From positions 1-64,000 of the forward strand of contig CBFHVC010000002.1 of the NCBI GenBank assembly GCA_965659515.1: DNA of 64,000 bases, written 5' to 3'. The position numbers and the translations under genes were made by a program. Positions 1-7,923 of the stretch are shown piece by piece. Under the pieces are notes generated by a model. That model was not told where the DNA came from, made no database searches, and saw nothing but the letters and a program-made list of their open reading frames with translations. How positions within the stretch are numbered: position 1 is the first letter of the stretch; each line of letters starts with the position of its first letter. The DNA comes from Arcticimaribacter sp965659515 (GTDB lineage: Bacteria > Bacteroidota > Bacteroidia > Flavobacteriales > Flavobacteriaceae).

Positions 1-975
1 CATCAATAAATTTCGGTAACTCTCATTGACTGTATTCACGCCCCAAGCATATCGGGTTTTTTCTATCTCCCGATGAATCAATCGCTTTAAGCCTTTTCGC
101 TCATTCTCAAATTCTTTCCCTTTACTGCTCGCAGGGTAAGACGCCAATAAGCCCACCTCAAAATAATCTGCCACCCCTTTAATTAAGCTTTGGAAGGAGG
201 TGTTCCTTACAGATATCCCGCGGTCCATATTAGATTCTTTGGAAAACAAAAAGAAGAAGCGAGATGTAAACTTGGCCCTATGAAATAAATCTTTGTATTC
301 TTCAAAGGTATTCCAAGGATCTTTTCTAAAACCCAAAAGCACCATGGGCTGTTCAAGCAATTCCCAAAAATTGAGCTTGTAAAGGGCTTTACCAAAAGTG
401 ACCAGATTACTAAATATCGATTGATGCAAATATTTATAGGGAGAAACCACCTCAACTAAAGGCATGAAAACTTCGGAGGTTTTCTCATTTATCTCCAAGT
501 CTGGAAAAGCCGCCAAAAGCACTTTTAATAGTTCTGCCAACCAAATATCGACCAGAGGAATTTCTACAAAACCTTTTTGTACACATAAACTTTGTTTTGC
601 TTCAAAACGATTCAACCCATCTTTAACATGGGGTAAATACTCTTCATATCGCGATATTAAATAAAATGTGGCTGCAAAGACATCAAAGGGGAACATCGAG
701 CTATTTCCCATGGGGAAAAAACAGGAATAGGCCTTCCACTTTTTAACTTCTAGCGCGACGTCTTGCACCCCTAATTCAAAAAGCAAGGGAGCCGCTTCAA
801 TAAAAAATTCATTTCCTAAAGGAGTCTTCCCATAACTCATTTTAGGTCCTGTATAGGCAATAAATGTTTCTAATTTTGACGTAAAACCAATCTCAATCCC
901 CAAAGCTGTGGCGAACACATGCTTAAAGGTGTATTGAACTCTAGGCGTGATTTTTTGGCAAAAAACCAATAGCAT
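1..975 (-). CDS. Polysaccharide deacetylase family protein (DUF7033-like N-terminal part), partial
   Basis: An uninterrupted leftward frame of 325 codons begins with ATG at 975 and runs off the left edge, so the C-terminus is missing. The start reads MLLVFCQKITPRVQYTFKHV and continues with GIEIGFTSKLETF and a SRYEEYLPH motif near residue 110. I recognise this pattern from flavobacterial proteins annotated as polysaccharide deacetylase family with a DUF7033 N-terminal region; the catalytic deacetylase domain would lie outside the window, so the enzymatic call is not directly shown. The ATG follows the radC stop with no spacer, suggesting co-transcription with radC. Role in the cell is inferred to be polysaccharide or envelope modification. 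Confidence 0.7.
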   Translation of the reverse strand, partial: MLLVFCQKITPRVQYTFKHVFATALGIEIGFTSKLETFIAYTGPKMSYGKTPLGNEFFIEAAPLLFELGVQDVALEVKKWKAYSCFFPMGNSSMFPFDVFAATFYLISRYEEYLPHVKDGLNRFEAKQSLCVQKGFVEIPLVDIWLAELLKVLLAAFPDLEINEKTSEVFMPLVEVVSPYKYLHQSIFSNLVTFGKALYKLNFWELLEQPMVLLGFRKDPWNTFEEYKDLFHRAKFTSRFFFLFSKESNMDRGISVRNTSFQSLIKGVADYFEVGLLASYPASSKGKEFENERKGLKRLIHREIEKTRYAWGVNTVNESYRNLLM

Positions 976-1674
976 TTATAAGGTGTTTTCGTCTGCAAAG
1001 CTAAAGTAGCCATTTTCAGAAACAATTAGATGGTCTAAGAGCTGAATATCGATGGCTTCTGCGGCTGTTTTAATTTTTTCTGTCAGCACAAGATCTGCCT
1101 TACTGGGCTGTAGGTTACCCGTTGGATGATTATGTGCAATCAAAAGACCTGTGGCCCCAACCTCAAGCGCTTTCTTAAGCAATAACCGCAAATCTACCGT
1201 GGTAGAGGCGATTCCGCCTTTACTCAAACAATAGCGCAAAAGTAGCTTGTTTTGGTGGTTCAAATAAGCTACCCAAAATTCTTCGTGAGCAAGGAAACTT
1301 AAAACAGGCTGAAACAACTGAAATGCTTTTGCGCTACTATCACATTGCAATCGTGCGACAGGGGCTGCCAAGTGCATGCGTTTCCCCAATTCTAAAGCCG
1401 CTTTAATTTTGACGGCCTTAGCCAAACCAATGCCTTTCCACTCCATCATTTTTTCAAGTGCTATGGCATGTAATTCAAGAATATTATTGTCAACCGATGA
1501 AAGTAAACGCTGCATTAAGTGAACAGCGGATTCTCCTTTATGGCCACTGCCAATTAAAAGCGCCAAAAGCTCTGCATCACTCAAATGCTGGGCGCCGTTT
1601 TGTTGCATTTTCTCTCTAGGACGATCGTGTATGGACCATTGGCGAATGGTGAAATAGGTAGGTTGTTCAGTCAT
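976..1674 (-). CDS. radC: RadC family protein (JAB/MPN domain)
   Basis: 232 residues, close to the usual RadC length. The C-terminal half carries the JAMM metal motif HNHPTGNLQPSKAD, which fits HxHx7SxxD, so a zinc-dependent MPN fold is expected. The N-terminal half has helix-hairpin-helix-like features (LLIGSGHKGES, WKGIGLAKA). RadC was named for DNA repair, but a repair role is disputed and the biochemical activity of the family is not settled. The ATG at 1674 begins MTEQPTYFTIRQW, typical of flavobacterial RadC. The stop abuts the start codon of the next leftward gene. Confidence 0.93.
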   Translation of the reverse strand: MTEQPTYFTIRQWSIHDRPREKMQQNGAQHLSDAELLALLIGSGHKGESAVHLMQRLLSSVDNNILELHAIALEKMMEWKGIGLAKAVKIKAALELGKRMHLAAPVARLQCDSSAKAFQLFQPVLSFLAHEEFWVAYLNHQNKLLLRYCLSKGGIASTTVDLRLLLKKALEVGATGLLIAHNHPTGNLQPSKADLVLTEKIKTAAEAIDIQLLDHLIVSENGYFSFADENTL

Positions 1675-1721
1675 GACTTGGATTATTTATATATTCGTTA
1701 TAGAAATAAAAATACACATTA

Positions 1722-2348
1722 ATGCATTACCCTCCTTTTCATCATCAAGAAGACGACTATAAGAATATTGTTCAACTGATGCAGATGTACCCTCTTGCCA
1801 CCATCAATAGTTGTTTGAATAATGAAATTGAGAGCACCCATACCCCCTTGGTTTTTCAACCCAATGAACAGCTGGGCGAATTAATTGGCCATCTTGATAA
1901 ATACAATCCGCAAGTCCACCATTTTAAAAACAACGATGAGGTCCAAATCATCTTTAATGGTCCGCAAGTTTATATTTCTCCTTCGGTTTACAGTAGCACA
2001 CAATTACCTACATGGAATTATTTTAAAGCCCATTTAAAAGGTAAACTTAGCATAGAAAACGATCGGGAAAAGGTCAAGCAAAGCTTAATCAACATGACCG
2101 CCTTTTTAGAAGGCGATCAACCCAATTATATCCTCGCAGAAGACAATCCCAGGATGGCAGCTGCGTTGGACTATATTGTTGGTTTTCGAATTGAAATTAC
2201 TACTTGGGAAGGCAAATACAAGATTTCACAAGACAAGAAAAAAGAAGACCAACAACACGCAAAAGTTGCCATGCAAAAAGCACGAAAAGAGGTAGAAAAA
2301 GAGGTTGACTTACTTTATTCTTTGCACAAAACTAAGCGGAAGCTATAA
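1722..2348 (+). CDS. PaiB-like FMN-binding negative transcriptional regulator family protein
   Basis: 208 residues with the N-terminal MHYPPFHHQ and central features of the PaiB family (HTPLVF, GHLDKYNPQ, NGPQVYISPSVY, TWNYFKAHLKG). These proteins have a split-barrel FMN-binding fold; Bacillus PaiB was described as a negative regulator of sporulation and degradative enzymes, but in Bacteroidota the role is unknown and it may be a flavin-dependent enzyme. It is transcribed away from radC and its last 17 bases overlap the convergent mpl gene. The C-terminal tail is lysine and glutamate rich. Confidence 0.85.
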   Translation: MHYPPFHHQEDDYKNIVQLMQMYPLATINSCLNNEIESTHTPLVFQPNEQLGELIGHLDKYNPQVHHFKNNDEVQIIFNGPQVYISPSVYSSTQLPTWNYFKAHLKGKLSIENDREKVKQSLINMTAFLEGDQPNYILAEDNPRMAAALDYIVGFRIEITTWEGKYKISQDKKKEDQQHAKVAMQKARKEVEKEVDLLYSLHKTKRKL

Positions 2349-3696
2349 GCGAGGACAGCTGTTCCCAAGCTAAATTTCCATAGTTTCCAGAACTCATCAT
2401 CAAGAGGACCGTTCGCTGGTAATCCTTGTTCAATAAATATTGGTGCAAGTCTTGCGGACTGGTAAAGACCCTTAAATTAGGATGGTCAAATGCTTGTTCA
2501 ATGTCGCTTATAGCAATGGGTGGCCTTCCCTTAATTTTTAAGGCATCAGGGTCGTAAAAAACAATGGCCTCTTCAAGCGCATTTAAGCTGTGTTGATAAT
2601 GCGGTAAAAAAACAGGATCAAGACTGCTATAAGTGTGCAACTCTAAACACCCTATCGATTGAAAACCCTGGAATTGCCGCCCTACTGCTTCTGCAGTTGC
2701 CTTTACTTTACTGGGCGCATGGGCAAAATCTTTAAACAGGTGTGCGGTTTTACCTGTCGCTATTTTCTCTAGTCTTTTTGCAGCACCTTTAAAACTTTCA
2801 ATGGCCTCATAAAATTCCATCTCATCTACTCCCATCAATTGACAAATCCACTTTGCCCCTGCAAGGTTGGCCAAGTTGTGATCGCCAAAAATAGCAAGCG
2901 GTAAATCGCCTTCTTCTGTTTTGAGGTAGGTAACCCCTTCTTCTATCACAGCATCTGCTTTTTGATAGCTTTGTTTGCGAATCGTATTTTGCGAACTGGC
3001 AATAAGACGGGTTAACACAGGATCTTCTTGATTAAAAATCACTGTTCCGCCAGGAACAATGGTTTCAATATATTGTCTAAACTGATCTTCATAATCTGCC
3101 AAGGTTGGAAAAACATTGATATGATCCCATGCGATCCCAGAAATTAAACTTAGGTGAGGTTTATACCATAAAAACTTTGGCTTTAAATCAATGGGAGAGG
3201 ATAGGTATTCATCTCCTTCAATTAACATAAAGTCATTATAATCGGTTAAATGCACCATGGTGTCAAAACCTTCAAGTTGAGCACCCACCATAAAATCGAC
3301 TTCTTGATCGTGATAATTCAAGACATGTAAAACCATGGCCGTTATAGAGGTTTTTCCGTGACTTCCGGCAATTACCACCCTGGTTTTATCCTTACTTTGC
3401 TCGTATAGAAAAGCGGGGTAAGAATAAATGGGAATTCCTTTTTCTTGGGCTGAAAGCAGTTCGGGATTGTCTTTTTTCGCGTGCATTCCCAGAATTATTC
3501 CATCTAAATCATCGCTGATTTTTTCTGGAAACCACCCAAGGGTTTCTGGCAATAAACCGGCCTTTTCTAAACGAGACTTAGACGGTTCAAAAATGGCATC
3601 GTCACTGCCGCTAATTAGGTAGCCTTTGGTGTGAAGGGCTAAGGCCAAATTGTGCATAGCACTTCCGCCTATGGCAATAAAATGAATTCTTTTCAT
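2332..3696 (-). CDS. mpl: UDP-N-acetylmuramate:L-alanyl-gamma-D-glutamyl-meso-diaminopimelate ligase (Mpl-like peptidoglycan recycling ligase)
   Basis: 454 residues of the Mur ligase fold: an N-terminal Rossmann-like start (HFIAIGGSAMHNLA), an ATP loop GSHGKTS near residue 110, and a central domain with LIEGDEY. Mpl attaches the tripeptide recovered from peptidoglycan turnover back to UDP-MurNAc in the cytoplasm. MurC is the close alternative; the opening IGGSAMHNLA (MurC has GxGGxGM) and the gene context favour Mpl. It is the last gene of the leftward adk-obg-TPR-mpl group; its ATG overlaps the stop of the preceding gene by 4 bases, so translation is probably coupled. Confidence 0.88.
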   Translation of the reverse strand: MKRIHFIAIGGSAMHNLALALHTKGYLISGSDDAIFEPSKSRLEKAGLLPETLGWFPEKISDDLDGIILGMHAKKDNPELLSAQEKGIPIYSYPAFLYEQSKDKTRVVIAGSHGKTSITAMVLHVLNYHDQEVDFMVGAQLEGFDTMVHLTDYNDFMLIEGDEYLSSPIDLKPKFLWYKPHLSLISGIAWDHINVFPTLADYEDQFRQYIETIVPGGTVIFNQEDPVLTRLIASSQNTIRKQSYQKADAVIEEGVTYLKTEEGDLPLAIFGDHNLANLAGAKWICQLMGVDEMEFYEAIESFKGAAKRLEKIATGKTAHLFKDFAHAPSKVKATAEAVGRQFQGFQSIGCLELHTYSSLDPVFLPHYQHSLNALEEAIVFYDPDALKIKGRPPIAISDIEQAFDHPNLRVFTSPQDLHQYLLNKDYQRTVLLMMSSGNYGNLAWEQLSSLIASA

Positions 3697-4592
3697 AATG
3701 CTTTTTGCTGTTTTGTTTGCCAGCTTTTTCCTAATTCAAAGTTGGGATTAATTTCAAGGGCTTTTTCCATTTCAATTAATGCGGCATCGTTTTTCCCTAA
3801 GGATGCCAATAGTTGTGCCTTTTGAAAATAAGCCCATTCAAGCGGAAGGGTATAAAACGGGGTTTGTTGCTCAATAAAATAATTAATTGCACAAAGGCCA
3901 ATGGCTGGTGATAACTGATGCGCATTACTGATTTCGGCGATCTTATAAGGAAAGTTCATGGCGCTTTTTGCAAAAAAATCGGTCAAGTTTTGCGCGCAAA
4001 AAAACTGCTCTTCTAAAAGATTAAAAGCCTTTTTATAATGGTCTGTGGCTAGTGCGTTGTTCTGTTCTACTGCAGCGATAAATCCCAATGAAAAATACGC
4101 TTGAACCTGATCGATAGATTTAAGTCTTGCAGCAAGTTCTTTGGCCTTGGCAAGATCTCCCCCTAAAAGCGCAGGTACCATACACAAGGATTCAATATAA
4201 GCCTCTAGCGCAGGCAGGTGGCTCGGATCTAAAACAAGCGCGCGTTCGAAATTGAATAACATTTCCTTTACATAAGAAACAGACAACATGCGATTTACTT
4301 GCAAGGCTTTTATCCCGTTTGACCCTCCCAACAAATAACGCAGTTGTGCATTTTCGCCCAACAAGGCGATTTTGGCTTCAAAAGCAGCAATTAAGTCATC
4401 TTGCGCTTTGTATTTTGATGCGAGTTGAATACGTTGATTTATTTTTTCTTCTGGCGAAATTTCCGCCGATGAAATTGCTTTTTTTTGCTGTATGTATGTG
4501 CTTTTATTTGCTTTATTAAACTGTCGAAAAGGTGCCTTTTCTTGCCCAAACACAAGCGGCGAAAGGAAGAGTAAAAAAAAGACTAACCTCAT
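3693..4592 (-). CDS. Exported TPR-like protein of unknown function
   Basis: 299 residues. The N-terminus MRLVFFLLFLSPLVFGQ is a signal peptide with a probable cleavage after the FGQ segment. The rest is helical and rich in alanine, leucine and glutamate, and the C-terminus contains a TPR-like helix pair (AQLLASLGKNDAALIEMEKALEI cut here as LGKNDAALIEMEKAL). It overlaps obg upstream and mpl downstream by 4 bases each, so all three are likely translated from one message. A periplasmic scaffold or protein-protein interaction role is plausible, but no specific function can be given. Confidence 0.8.
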   Translation of the reverse strand: MRLVFFLLFLSPLVFGQEKAPFRQFNKANKSTYIQQKKAISSAEISPEEKINQRIQLASKYKAQDDLIAAFEAKIALLGENAQLRYLLGGSNGIKALQVNRMLSVSYVKEMLFNFERALVLDPSHLPALEAYIESLCMVPALLGGDLAKAKELAARLKSIDQVQAYFSLGFIAAVEQNNALATDHYKKAFNLLEEQFFCAQNLTDFFAKSAMNFPYKIAEISNAHQLSPAIGLCAINYFIEQQTPFYTLPLEWAYFQKAQLLASLGKNDAALIEMEKALEINPNFELGKSWQTKQQKAL

Positions 4593-5599
4593 GTTTGTGT
4601 TTCATTGATTAATTGCCATAAAGCGTCTTTTAATTCTATCATCCCCATTTGGCTAACAGCGGAAATCATCTGATGCGGAATGTCGCCAAAAGCTTCCTTC
4701 ATCTCCACGGCATATTCCGCCCTAAGTTCATCGTCTAATAAATCGCATTTAGACAAAACAATCATGAATTTTTTGTCAATTAGCTCTGGATTAAAAGCAA
4801 TCAATTCATTTCTTAGAATATCAAATTCTTTTTTAATATCTGCGGCATCGGCCGGAATTAAATAAAGCAAAACTGCATTGCGTTCAATGTGCCGTAAAAA
4901 ATAATGCCCCAGGCCTTTGCCTTGGGCAGCCCCTTCAATAATTCCAGGAATATCTGCCATGACAAAAGAACGGTAATCTCTGTATTGAACGATCCCTAAA
5001 TTGGGTTTTAAAGTGGTGAATTCATAATCGGCAATTTTTGGCTTGGCCGAAGTAAGGGCAGCCAACAAAGTAGATTTTCCTGCATTGGGAAAGCCAACAA
5101 GACCTACATCTGCCAGTACTTTTAACTCAAGGGTAATCTGACGCTCTGTTCCTTTGATTCCCGGCTGAGCATAGCGTGGGGTTTGCCGGGTGGAAGATTT
5201 AAAATGCCAATTTCCACGCCCTCCTAAACCGCCTTTTACCAGGATTACCTCCTGGCCTTTTTCTGTTATTTCAGTAATTACCTCCGCTGTTTCGGTATCT
5301 TTAATAATGGTCCCTAAAGGAACATCGATATAAATATCTTCGCCTTGGGCACCAGAACTTCTGTTCTTACTTCCGTGCTCTCCGTGTCCTGCGGCAAAGT
5401 GTTTTTTGAACTTAAAGGTATATAGGGTCCAAAGATTGGTGTTGGCTCTAAAAATCACATGACCACCACGTCCACCGTCTCCTCCGTCTGGCCCCCCTTT
5501 GGTGATATATTTTTCACGATGCAGATGTATGGATCCTTTTCCCCCGTTTCCCGAAGTAACAAATAACTTTACATAGTCGACAAAATTTCCTTCGGTCAT
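4589..5599 (-). CDS. obg: GTPase Obg (ObgE/CgtA), ribosome assembly
   Basis: 336 residues. The N-terminal Obg domain is glycine rich (SGNGGKGSIHLHREK, GGPDGGDGGRGGHV), followed by the G domain with the P-loop GFPNAGKST near residue 166, the Switch/G3 DIPGIIEGA and the G4-type SKCD. Obg is an essential GTPase for 50S subunit maturation and stress response. It ends without the extended C-terminal domain of some homologues, which is usual in this group. Located 9 bases downstream of adk, overlapping the next gene by 4 bases. Confidence 0.96.
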   Translation of the reverse strand: MTEGNFVDYVKLFVTSGNGGKGSIHLHREKYITKGGPDGGDGGRGGHVIFRANTNLWTLYTFKFKKHFAAGHGEHGSKNRSSGAQGEDIYIDVPLGTIIKDTETAEVITEITEKGQEVILVKGGLGGRGNWHFKSSTRQTPRYAQPGIKGTERQITLELKVLADVGLVGFPNAGKSTLLAALTSAKPKIADYEFTTLKPNLGIVQYRDYRSFVMADIPGIIEGAAQGKGLGHYFLRHIERNAVLLYLIPADAADIKKEFDILRNELIAFNPELIDKKFMIVLSKCDLLDDELRAEYAVEMKEAFGDIPHQMISAVSQMGMIELKDALWQLINETQT

Positions 5600-5608
5600 A
5601 GTTTGGTT

Positions 5609-6181
5609 TTATAATGAATCAATCGCTGTCATCAGGCGTTGGGTAATTTCTTCTATTGACCCAATTCCATTAATGCTGTGAAATTTATTTTGTGCGGTAT
5701 AAAAAGCCCTTAGAGGGGCTGTTTTTTGGTTGTATTCTTCAAAACGATTGCGAATTTTCGCTTCATCTTGATCGTCAGGACGACCACTGGTTTCCCCTCT
5801 TTTTAATAAGCGGGCTACCAACTCATCATCGTCTGCTTCTAAAGCAACTGTTGCAGAAATCGCCATTTCTTTACGCGCCAAAAAGGCATCTAAACTTTTG
5901 GCCTGCGCTTCTGTTCTAGGAAAACCATCAAAAATAAATCCTTTTGCCTCTGGGCTTTTTTCTACCTCAGCCTCTAGCATATTAATGGTTACCTCATCTG
6001 GCACCAAATCTCCTTTGTCCATATAAGACTGCGCTAACTTCCCTAGAGCAGTTGCGTTTTTAATATTGTAACGGAAAACATCTCCCGTAGAGATATGCAC
6101 CAATTGATAATGGGACTTTAAAAATTCTGCTTGTGTTCCTTTTCCAGCGCCGGGCTTACCAAAGAGGACTAAATTGATCAT
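5609..6181 (-). CDS. adk: Adenylate kinase
   Basis: 190 residues, the short adenylate kinase form without the zinc/LID insertion. Visible motifs are the P-loop GKPGAGKGTQ at residues 8-17, HISTGDVFR, GFIFDGFPRT and the LID arginines KRGETSGRPDD. The enzyme interconverts ATP, ADP and AMP in the cytoplasm. It is the first gene of the leftward adk-obg-TPR-mpl operon and is divergent from purK. A candidate promoter lies about 20 bases upstream of the ATG. Confidence 0.97.
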   Translation of the reverse strand: MINLVLFGKPGAGKGTQAEFLKSHYQLVHISTGDVFRYNIKNATALGKLAQSYMDKGDLVPDEVTINMLEAEVEKSPEAKGFIFDGFPRTEAQAKSLDAFLARKEMAISATVALEADDDELVARLLKRGETSGRPDDQDEAKIRNRFEEYNQKTAPLRAFYTAQNKFHSINGIGSIEEITQRLMTAIDSL

Positions 6182-6200
6182 AGTTTAATATTTATGCTGG

Positions 6201-6208
6201 CAAAGATA
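6201..6208 (-). promoter_or_regulatory. Candidate -7 box (TATCTTTG) for adk
   Basis: On the minus strand this reads TATCTTTG, a full match to the Bacteroidota -7 consensus TAnnTTTG, 19 bases before the adk ATG. A second copy of the same octamer occurs further upstream at 6246-6253. No clear -33 TTG at the ideal distance is seen, so the assignment is tentative. Confidence 0.4.
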
Positions 6209-6279
6209 CCTAAAATAAGCCTTTTTTACATTCCCGTTTACCAATCAAAGATATATGCGTATTTTTACCAAAAAGATTT

Positions 6280-7434
6280 ATGCAGTTTTTTTCTTCCCCA
6301 GCGAAATTAGGGATTTTAGGGGGTGGCCAATTGGGCAAAATGTTGCTCTATACCACCCGTAAATGGGACATCACCACTTTTGTTTTAGACCCTAGTGCAG
6401 AGGCCCCCTCACGCATTGCTTGTGATCATTTTATTCAAGGAGATTTTAACGATTATCAAACCGTTTATGATTTTGGAAAAAATCTAGACGTTTTAACCAT
6501 TGAAATAGAACACGTAAATACGGCTGCCCTAAGACAACTTGAAAAAGAAGGGGTACAAACCTATCCAAATGCGGCAACTTTAGAATTGATTCAAAACAAA
6601 GGCGTACAAAAAGATTTTTATCTACAGCATAATATCCCAACTTCTAAACACCAACGTTTCGAGCATTTAGGGCTTTTGCAACAAGCGGTAAAAACAGGGA
6701 AAATTGATTTTCCATTTGTGTGGAAAGCCGCCAAAATGGGATATGACGGAAATGGGGTGAAAATTATACGCACTGCAAAAGACATGGATTACCTCAGTGA
6801 TCAAGAATGCATGACAGAGGCGCTTGTTCCCTTTACCCACGAGCTGGCCGTTACAGTGGTGAGAAGTCCTTCTGGGGCAGTTAAGACCTATCCAGTGGTC
6901 GAAATGGAATTCCACCCAGAAGCAAATCAAGTGGAGTATGTTTTATGCCCAGCCAGAATTGACGAAAACATAAAAAAGAAGGCAACACAAATTGCGCTTC
7001 AAGTTTCGCAAGCCTTGAATCACGTTGGCCTTTTGGCCGTTGAACTATTTTTAACTGAAACGGGGGAAATTTATGTCAATGAAGTTGCACCGCGAGCACA
7101 CAATAGCGGGCATCATACCATAGAAACCACCCTTACCGACCAATTTGAACAACACATTCGCGCGATATTAGACCTCCCTTTAGGTAGCACTGACTTAACT
7201 GTTGCTGGGGTTATGGTCAATTTAGTGGGTGCTGAAGGACATCAGGGACAGGTACACTACAATAACCTTGAAGCAGCTTTGGCCATAGAAGGGGTAACCC
7301 CTCATATTTACGGTAAAAAAGACACCCGCCCATTTAGAAAAATGGGGCATGTAACCATTGTAAATAAAGACATTAATACAGCCCGTGAAACGGCAGAAAA
7401 AGTAAAACAACTCATCACTGTAATCTCTAAATAA
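6280..7434 (+). CDS. purK: N5-carboxyaminoimidazole ribonucleotide synthase
   Basis: 384 residues with the ATP-grasp layout of PurK: an N-terminal GILGGGQLGKML, then FPFVWKAAKMGYDGNGV, and a C-terminal EVAPRAHNSGHHTIE. It carboxylates AIR using ATP and bicarbonate in de novo purine synthesis. The stop TAA shares one base with the ATG of purE, so the two are translated as a coupled pair. Divergent from adk. Confidence 0.97.
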   Translation: MQFFSSPAKLGILGGGQLGKMLLYTTRKWDITTFVLDPSAEAPSRIACDHFIQGDFNDYQTVYDFGKNLDVLTIEIEHVNTAALRQLEKEGVQTYPNAATLELIQNKGVQKDFYLQHNIPTSKHQRFEHLGLLQQAVKTGKIDFPFVWKAAKMGYDGNGVKIIRTAKDMDYLSDQECMTEALVPFTHELAVTVVRSPSGAVKTYPVVEMEFHPEANQVEYVLCPARIDENIKKKATQIALQVSQALNHVGLLAVELFLTETGEIYVNEVAPRAHNSGHHTIETTLTDQFEQHIRAILDLPLGSTDLTVAGVMVNLVGAEGHQGQVHYNNLEAALAIEGVTPHIYGKKDTRPFRKMGHVTIVNKDINTARETAEKVKQLITVISK

Positions 7435-7919
7435 TGACACAAGTAGGTATCATCATGGGAAGCGCTTCAGACTTACCCGTCATGCAAGCAGCAATCGACA
7501 TCCTGAAAGAATTAGACATCGCCCACGAAGTAGATATCGTATCGGCGCACAGAACACCAGAAAAAATGATGACCTATGGGCAAGAAGCCCATAAACGCGG
7601 CATCAAAGTTATTATCGCTGGCGCTGGAGGTGCCGCTCACCTCCCGGGTATGGTAGCAGCCATTAGCCCTTTGCCAATTATTGGCGTACCGGTAAAGTCA
7701 AGTAATTCGATCGACGGATGGGATTCTGTCCTTTCCATTCTTCAAATGCCCGGTGGTGTCCCTGTTGCAACAGTTGCCCTGAACGGAGCGAAAAATGCAG
7801 GGATCCTAGCAGCACAAATTATTGGAAGTGCAGATCCTGTTGTTTTAGACCGGATTATCGCCTATAAAGAAAACTTAAAAACAAAAGTCATTGACGCTTC
7901 CCAAAACCTAAATACCTAA
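7434..7919 (+). CDS. purE: N5-carboxyaminoimidazole ribonucleotide mutase
   Basis: 161 residues, the normal class I PurE length. It starts with the conserved GIIMGSASDLPVM and contains SAHRTPEKM and AGAGGAAHLPGM, which form the nucleotide- and CO2-handling active site. It moves the carboxylate from N5-CAIR to CAIR, the next step after PurK. One-base overlap with purK; the M3 peptidase follows after 4 bases. Confidence 0.97.
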   Translation: MTQVGIIMGSASDLPVMQAAIDILKELDIAHEVDIVSAHRTPEKMMTYGQEAHKRGIKVIIAGAGGAAHLPGMVAAISPLPIIGVPVKSSNSIDGWDSVLSILQMPGGVPVATVALNGAKNAGILAAQIIGSADPVVLDRIIAYKENLKTKVIDASQNLNT

Positions 7920-7923
7920 GATT

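Noticed and set aside
207..664. Two short frames, one on each strand (82 and 66 codons), near the left edge
   Set aside because: Both lie within the continuous 325-codon frame that runs off the left edge, which has conserved motifs and matches the neighbouring coding style.
2332..3696. Assignment as MurC instead of Mpl
   Set aside because: The N-terminal IGGSAMHN motif and the position after obg and the TPR gene fit Mpl; MurC is expected in the division/cell-wall cluster.
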